Positions 7,412-11,859 of a stretch of DNA of 11,859 nt are shown here, one piece after another. The stretch covers positions 1-11,859 of the forward strand of contig JBILCJ010000054.1 of assembly GCA_044353195.1 (NCBI GenBank). Reading direction: 5' to 3'. Source of the DNA: UBA4416 sp044353195 (GTDB lineage Bacteria; Bacteroidota; Bacteroidia; B-17B0; Aurantibacillaceae). The notes beneath the pieces were generated by a model, which was not told where the DNA came from, searched no databases, and saw only the letters and a list, made by a program, of their open reading frames with translations. Position 1 is the stretch's first letter. Each line of letters opens with the position of its first letter. A program made the position numbers and the translations under genes.

Positions 7412-9496
7412 ATGAGCTTAATAAGTGCTAAAAATTATGCTCAAATAGATAGCGTTCATTACAAAATGAATGATTATAGCGATGAGCAGATAAACCAAAA
7501 CATAGAATTCTTATCAGAACAGATACAATCAGAAGATGGGGATATTTCAAATCTCATAGAAATATATAGCTATTATAAAAAACATCCACTTAACCTCAAC
7601 CAGGCGAAAAAAGAGGAAATGATGGAACTTCAGTTACTGTCAGAAATTCAAATTAATCATTTAATAAATCATAGAGAACAAAATGGCTACCTCATGACTA
7701 TTTATGAATTACAAAGTATTGATGGCTTTGATGTTTCAACCATAAAAAGAATTCTACCCTACGTATATATAAGTGATTACTTTAATTCCACCTTTTTTAG
7801 TGCAAACGAAATGTTGAAATATGGGAAGCACGAATACGTTATGAGACTACAACGTATTATTGAAAAACAGTCTGGATATATGAAACCAGATAGTGCTACA
7901 AAAGCCACTAAACCCAACTCTTATTATTTAGGGGATCCGAATCGCATTTTTGCACGGTATCATTTTCAATACAACAATGCCGTCAGTGTAGCATTTAGCG
8001 GCGAAAAAGATGCCGGTGAAGAATTTTTTAAAGGCACTCAAAAAAAAGGATTTGACTTTTACAGCGGGCATATTGGAATCAAAAATATTAAGTATGTGAA
8101 AACATTAGTTATTGGTGATTATCAAGCTACATTCGGACAAGGCCTTACTCTTTGGCAAGGATTTGCATTTGGAAAATCAGCAGCAGTTACGAGTATTAAA
8201 CGCTATGGTAGTGGAATTAAAGCCTATCAATCATTTGACGAAAATCGATTTTTTAGAGGGATTGCAGGAACATGTAACTTTAAAAAAATAGATTTTACCG
8301 GCTTAATTTCATATAAAAAATTAGATGCCAATGTTAATCTTGCCGATACATCCAAGAACGGAGATATTGAAATCATCAGTGTAAGCAGTTTATCATTAGG
8401 TGGCTTACATAACACAACAAATTTAATACAAGACAAAGCGAAAATATCTCAATTATTAATAGGTGGAAATGCTGCTTATAATAATAGGAACTTACATATT
8501 GGAGGCACGTTTCAAAGTATGTACCTAAGTTCAAAAATTAGTAAAACACAAACTTTATACAATCAATTTGATTACCAAGGCAAACAAAACATAGTGGGTG
8601 GAATTGATTATAGTTACATATTTAAAAACGCAAATTTATTTGGCGAATACGCTATGAGTTTCAATGGTGGTAAAGCATTTTGTCAAGGATTAATTTTAGT
8701 TCTCGATCCAAAACTAACATTGGCAGCACATTATCGTCGTTTTGAAAAAAACTTTCAAAATCTTTATGGTAATGCCATTTCAGAAAATACACTTCCTCAA
8801 AATGAAAAAAGTATTTATGTTGGCGCAGAAGCCAAACTATTTAAATCACTTACACTATCTCTTTTTTTAGATCAATATAATTTTGATTGGATTAAATCAA
8901 CGGCAAGCGCTCCATCTCATGGACATGAATTATTGACTCAACTCAACTTTACACCAACAAAAAAAATTGACATGTCTTTACGTTTCAGAAATCGAATTCA
9001 CTTAAAAAATAGCGCCACAGAAAATAATTATACATACTTAGTTCCTTATGAACAATCTAATTGTCGTTATCATTTATCAGTGCAGTTAACTCCCGATATA
9101 AAAATAAAATCAAGAATTGAATATACGTATGTAACTAAAAAAAATGAGCCTGATGAGGAAGGTGTTGCCTTTGCGCAAGATATTGTATATAAGAAAGTTG
9201 GTAATCCAATTTCTATCACACTGCGGTACGCTGTGTTTGACACGAAGAGTTATGACAGCAGAGTATATATTTATGAAAACGATGTACTTTACGGTTATTC
9301 TGTTCCTGCTTTATATTATAAAGGACAACGAGCATACTTATTATTAAACTGGGATATTACACGCCACTTTGAAATTTGGATTCGTTTAGCTCAATCTATT
9401 TTTGATAACCAACGAACATTACAAACCGGCAGTTTAAATCAAATTGACGGTAATACAAAAAGCGAAATTAAACTTCAACTAAGATTAAAATTTTAA
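7412..9496 (+). CDS. Outer-membrane beta-barrel protein with N-terminal ComEA-like helix-hairpin-helix domain
   Basis: The protein has 694 residues from ATG 7412. Residues 59-118 align by eye with the ComEA/HHH_3 (PF12836) type: LNLNQAKKEEMMEL corresponds to the usual IN-A---EL, INHLINHREQNG to A--II-YRE-NG, and YELQSIDGFD to the second hairpin. The first hairpin lacks the normal GIG glycines (it reads QLLSEIQ), so DNA binding is doubtful. From about residue 140 the protein is rich in amphipathic beta strands, with motifs GDYQATFGQGLTLWQGF (about 235-251) and ENDVLYGY (about 621-628). It ends in LQLRLKF, a terminal-Phe beta signal of the kind BamA recognises. Residues just after ATG (SLISAKNYAQ) look like the tail of a signal peptide whose first half is encoded upstream in frame (7379-7411). 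That stretch has no ATG, GTG or TTG, so the true start may be ATT at 7379. Proteins with this architecture occur in Bacteroidota without an established role. It is probably co-expressed with the preceding barrel gene. Confidence 0.87.
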   Translation: MSLISAKNYAQIDSVHYKMNDYSDEQINQNIEFLSEQIQSEDGDISNLIEIYSYYKKHPLNLNQAKKEEMMELQLLSEIQINHLINHREQNGYLMTIYELQSIDGFDVSTIKRILPYVYISDYFNSTFFSANEMLKYGKHEYVMRLQRIIEKQSGYMKPDSATKATKPNSYYLGDPNRIFARYHFQYNNAVSVAFSGEKDAGEEFFKGTQKKGFDFYSGHIGIKNIKYVKTLVIGDYQATFGQGLTLWQGFAFGKSAAVTSIKRYGSGIKAYQSFDENRFFRGIAGTCNFKKIDFTGLISYKKLDANVNLADTSKNGDIEIISVSSLSLGGLHNTTNLIQDKAKISQLLIGGNAAYNNRNLHIGGTFQSMYLSSKISKTQTLYNQFDYQGKQNIVGGIDYSYIFKNANLFGEYAMSFNGGKAFCQGLILVLDPKLTLAAHYRRFEKNFQNLYGNAISENTLPQNEKSIYVGAEAKLFKSLTLSLFLDQYNFDWIKSTASAPSHGHELLTQLNFTPTKKIDMSLRFRNRIHLKNSATENNYTYLVPYEQSNCRYHLSVQLTPDIKIKSRIEYTYVTKKNEPDEEGVAFAQDIVYKKVGNPISITLRYAVFDTKSYDSRVYIYENDVLYGYSVPALYYKGQRAYLLLNWDITRHFEIWIRLAQSIFDNQRTLQTGSLNQIDGNTKSEIKLQLRLKF

Positions 9497-9506
9497 AAAA
9501 AGAAAT

Positions 9507-9544
9507 AAAAAAAACCAACAACGACATGTTGTTGGTTTCTATAA
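9507..9544. terminator. Bidirectional hairpin terminator between convergent genes
   Basis: AAACCAACAAC (9512-9522) pairs with GTTGTTGGTTT (9528-9538) around a five-base loop. An A-run precedes it (9507-9511), which on the minus strand becomes a strong T-run after the hairpin. On the plus strand the T-tract is short. It therefore serves best as the end of the bamA-skp-skp transcript and probably also ends the 6518-9496 operon. Confidence 0.88.
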
Positions 9545-9556
9545 TTTAAAATGAAT

Positions 9557-10147
9557 TTATTTTCCAGGTGCCTTTGGAGCTGCCTTAGGAGCTGGAGTTG
9601 GCTTAACAACATTGTTAGCGCCAGGAATAACAGCAGCTGGCATCGTTTCTAATTTCTTTTTTACTAATTGTAAAATATCTTCAGTTGGTTCGCTATAAAT
9701 TACTACACCTGTGCTTGTATCTAAAACATATTTATAACCATTTTCTTTAGCAACTAATTCGATGGCTTTACGCGCTTTTTCATAAATAGGTCGAGATAAT
9801 TCTTGCTGTTTGTTTTGCAAATCTTGACGTGCTTGTGCGGTAAATTCATCTACACGATTCTTCAAATCTTGTAATTCTTTTTCTTTTGAAGCTTTAATGA
9901 TTTCAGAATACGTTGATCCTTCAGCCATATATTTTTCATATTTAGACTGCAATTCTGTTTGCATACTTCCAACTTGCGTTTCTAACTCTTTTTGGTGTTT
10001 AACAACTAAACCTTCCGCTGTTTTACTTTCAGGCATAATGCTAATTAATGAGTCAACACTAATATGTGCAACTTTTTGAGCTTGCGCTACTGCGAAAGAG
10101 CTAATGCTTAAAACAACAATCGCTACTGATTTTACTATTCTTTTCAT
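9557..10147 (-). CDS. Skp/OmpH-like periplasmic chaperone (second copy, Pro/Ala-rich tail)
   Basis: The 196-residue protein starts at ATG 10147. Residues 1-23 are a signal peptide ending in AVAQAQ. Next comes KVAHISVDSLISIMPES, the conserved first strand and turn of the OmpH/Skp family (PF03938). A long charged coiled-coil hairpin follows (about 50-125), then a helix with RPIYEKARKAIELVAKENG and the strand YKYVLDTSTGVVIYSEP. Skp forms a trimer whose helical arms hold unfolded outer-membrane proteins in the periplasm and deliver them to the Bam machinery. After about residue 172 a Pro/Ala/Lys-rich tail (PTPAPKAAPKAPGK) is added, which the neighbouring copy lacks; it may be flexible or contact the cell wall. 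The gene lies 31 bases behind the other skp-like gene and is the last of the bamA operon, followed by a terminator. Confidence 0.94.
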   Translation of the reverse strand: MKRIVKSVAIVVLSISSFAVAQAQKVAHISVDSLISIMPESKTAEGLVVKHQKELETQVGSMQTELQSKYEKYMAEGSTYSEIIKASKEKELQDLKNRVDEFTAQARQDLQNKQQELSRPIYEKARKAIELVAKENGYKYVLDTSTGVVIYSEPTEDILQLVKKKLETMPAAVIPGANNVVKPTPAPKAAPKAPGK

Positions 10148-10178
10148 TTCTGTTTTTTTATTTATTATTTATTAATAC

Positions 10179-10697
10179 TTATTTTTTATTGTAACCCATA
10201 AACGTTAAGACGTCTTCACTCTTATCATACTTGCTATTGGAGTATAATAGTGATACTTGACCAGCTTTGTCAAAAATAAAAGCTAATCCACTTTTTTCAG
10301 CAACTTGTTTCACCGCACTAAATACTTTATCTTGAATTGGTTTCACTAATTCCATACGTTTTTTAAATAATTCTCCATCCACGCCAAAACGAGATTTTTG
10401 TAATTCTTTTGCTTCCTTTTCTTTATTGATGATTTCGTTTTCGCGTTTCTTCTTCATATCATCGGTTAATAAGACTGATTCCGCTTTATAGATTTTATAC
10501 AACTTATCAATTTCACTATATTTTAATTCAATTTCTTTTTGCCAATCCACTGAAGTTTTATCAATTTCAGCTTGAGCCGCTTTGTATTCAGGGATGCGCG
10601 ATAAAATATAATCTGTATCAACAAATCCTGTTTTTTGTGCAACAGAAGTCATTGAAATAAAAATAATTGCTAAGACAGTGAATACTACGTTTTTCAT
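10179..10697 (-). CDS. Skp/OmpH-like periplasmic chaperone (first copy)
   Basis: The 172-residue protein starts at ATG 10697 after an A-rich leader. A signal peptide covers residues 1-20 (ends SMTSVAQ). The mature protein begins KTGFVDTDYILSRIPEYKAAQ, with the family's first strand followed by the YIL-xxPEY motif common in Bacteroidota copies. A highly charged helical hairpin spans about 40-110. The C-terminal part has KPIQDKVFSAVKQVAEKSG and AFIFDKAG, the family's closing helix and strand. Its role is that of a trimeric holdase for outer-membrane proteins. It differs clearly from the downstream copy, so the two are old paralogs rather than a fresh duplication, and may prefer different clients or form mixed trimers. 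It lies 69 bases after bamA; no convincing separate promoter was seen between them. Confidence 0.94.
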   Translation of the reverse strand: MKNVVFTVLAIIFISMTSVAQKTGFVDTDYILSRIPEYKAAQAEIDKTSVDWQKEIELKYSEIDKLYKIYKAESVLLTDDMKKKRENEIINKEKEAKELQKSRFGVDGELFKKRMELVKPIQDKVFSAVKQVAEKSGLAFIFDKAGQVSLLYSNSKYDKSEDVLTFMGYNKK

Positions 10698-10766
10698 TTT
10701 ATTTATTTTAATTTATTAAATCAAACTGGGTGACAAGTTACATATATTTTTTAAAATTTAATCCCA

Positions 10767-11859
10767 CTACAATTCGCCTAATTGAGCACCTAAGGTAAAA
10801 TGGAACTGACCCTTCCCGTTTCCTGAATTTGGGTTGCCAGGAATATTATCAAAGCCCCAACCATAATCTAAACCTAACAATCCAAACATGGGTAAAAATA
10901 CTCTTAATCCAAAACCTGCACTTCGTTTGACTGCAAATGGATTAAAATCTTTATACTTTGCCCATGTATTTCCAGCTTCTGCAAAACCCAATACAAATAT
11001 AGTAGCTTGTGGATTTAATGAAATCGGATATCTTAATTCCATGGTATAACGCGCGCAAATAGGATCGCCTTGAGAACTTGATATGGAATTATCTGTATAG
11101 CCTCTTAATCCAATTATTTCACGTGCCACAAAATTTTGAAAACCACTCAAGCCACTTCCGCCCATATAATAACGCTCAAAAGGAGAGACTCCAACTTTCT
11201 TATTATACATACCTAAAATTCCATATCCAATTTTAGTTCGTAAAACTAAATTACGTGCTTCTTTCCCTTCTCCTGCTTTTTGATTCGTTAATTGTGTATA
11301 CCATTCGGCTGTAAATTTAAATTTCTGGTATTCAATAAATTTATACTTTTCAGACATGGAAGCCGTCGTATAATTTACACCATTAAACAAAGAATATGGA
11401 GGTGTAAATTGTCCTAACAAGGAAAAGTTAGATCCGTTTTTTGGAAATATAGGAGCATCGATACTATTACGTGTGATATTAATTTTGCAATTAAAATCAT
11501 TAGCATAACCATTAGCTAAAATAAAATATGGATAATTCAGTAATTCATAATATTGATAACTTGCTTCCGTATATAATGAAAAAAAGTCGTCTGGCTTTTT
11601 TAATCTCTTACCAAATCCAACAGATGCACCAGAAATAAACATTGTACTTCTCAGTGGATTAATGATTTTATTTCCTTCTGCATCAGTAGAATATTTTTTT
11701 TCACCAGTTTGATTAAATCGAGAATGGAACGCTGAAACACTCAAAGAGTTTGGTTTTTTTCCTCCAAGCCAAGGCTCAGTAAACGATAAGTTATATGATT
11801 GATAGAAAACACCATTGGTTTGAGCACGTATACTAAACTTCTGTCCGTCTCCAGTTGGG
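10767..11859 (-). CDS. bamA: Outer-membrane protein assembly factor BamA, C-terminal barrel (5' partial)
   Basis: The frame is open to the right edge and stops with TAG at 10767-10769, giving the C-terminal 363 residues of a protein that is usually about 800-900 long in this phylum. The TTG at 11744 is an internal leucine codon. The visible part starts at the last POTRA/barrel boundary (PTGDGQKFSIRAQ) and contains SFTEPWLGGKKPNSLSVS, typical of BamA in Bacteroidota. It also has ERYYMGGSGLSGF and GLRGYTDNS (near 11108-11080), the (V/I/L)RG(F/Y) motif of the loop that folds into the barrel lumen. Further strands include RYTMELRYPIS, FVLGFAEAGNTW, RSAGFGLRVFLPMFGLLGLDYGWGFD and QFHFTLGAQL. BamA is the essential Omp85 protein that inserts barrels into the outer membrane. 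The protein ends in GEL rather than the usual terminal Phe. Two skp-like genes follow on the same strand, the standard order in this phylum; uppS is expected upstream, outside the window. Confidence 0.95.
   Translation of the reverse strand, partial: PTGDGQKFSIRAQTNGVFYQSYNLSFTEPWLGGKKPNSLSVSAFHSRFNQTGEKKYSTDAEGNKIINPLRSTMFISGASVGFGKRLKKPDDFFSLYTEASYQYYELLNYPYFILANGYANDFNCKINITRNSIDAPIFPKNGSNFSLLGQFTPPYSLFNGVNYTTASMSEKYKFIEYQKFKFTAEWYTQLTNQKAGEGKEARNLVLRTKIGYGILGMYNKKVGVSPFERYYMGGSGLSGFQNFVAREIIGLRGYTDNSISSSQGDPICARYTMELRYPISLNPQATIFVLGFAEAGNTWAKYKDFNPFAVKRSAGFGLRVFLPMFGLLGLDYGWGFDNIPGNPNSGNGKGQFHFTLGAQLGEL

Noticed and set aside
9144..9347. 67-codon plus-strand open frame inside the helix-hairpin-helix barrel gene
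   Set aside because: It overlaps a well-supported coding region in another frame and its product has no domain, leader or context.
11742..11744. TTG as the start codon of bamA
   Set aside because: The conserved BamA segment SFTEPWLGGKKPNSLSVS runs through this codon and the frame is open to the window edge.

Overview
The window is low-GC DNA from a member of the Bacteroidota, most likely the Flavobacteriales or a near relative. Four signs support this. The first protein ends in a type IX secretion system (T9SS) type A sorting domain. The bamA-skp-skp gene order is typical of the phylum. Start codons are preceded by A/T-rich leaders without Shine-Dalgarno motifs. A TTG-N18-TAnnTTTG promoter of the Bacteroidota kind lies upstream of one gene. 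No tRNA, rRNA, CRISPR array, insertion sequence or phage gene was found.

Layout. (1) Positions 1-4103, plus strand: the C-terminal 1366 residues of a giant secreted or surface protein whose start lies before the window. It has 17 tandem repeats of about 66 residues, each with two conserved cysteines, followed by the T9SS sorting domain and a strong terminator. (2) Positions 4291-6351, plus strand: a single polytopic membrane protein of 686 residues that I cannot assign to a family, with its own terminator. (3) Positions 6518-9496, plus strand: a likely two-gene operon. It starts from a clear promoter and encodes a predicted outer-membrane barrel with a PorV/UPF0164-like look. The second gene encodes an outer-membrane barrel protein with an N-terminal ComEA-like helix-hairpin-helix domain. 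(4) Positions 9557-11859, minus strand: bamA (its 5' end is off the window) followed by two skp/ompH-like chaperone genes. This set converges on the operon in (3) at a shared hairpin terminator.

How the genes fit together. Most of the window concerns the cell envelope. BamA inserts outer-membrane barrels, and the Skp-like proteins escort unfolded barrels across the periplasm. The two plus-strand barrels at 6518-9496 are plausible clients. The giant repeat protein should leave the cell through the T9SS. The membrane protein at 4291-6351 has no evident partner.

The most unusual items are five. They are the internally duplicated repeat array, with a 594-bp three-unit step containing 158 identical bases. 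The unassigned membrane protein has a large loop predicted to be periplasmic. The helix-hairpin-helix barrel protein has a degenerate first hairpin. That same gene has a signal peptide that seems to need a non-standard start. The promoter at 6464-6492 is surrounded by repeats. None of these proves a new system; the barrel pair at 6518-9496 and the orphan membrane protein are the best candidates for undescribed biology.
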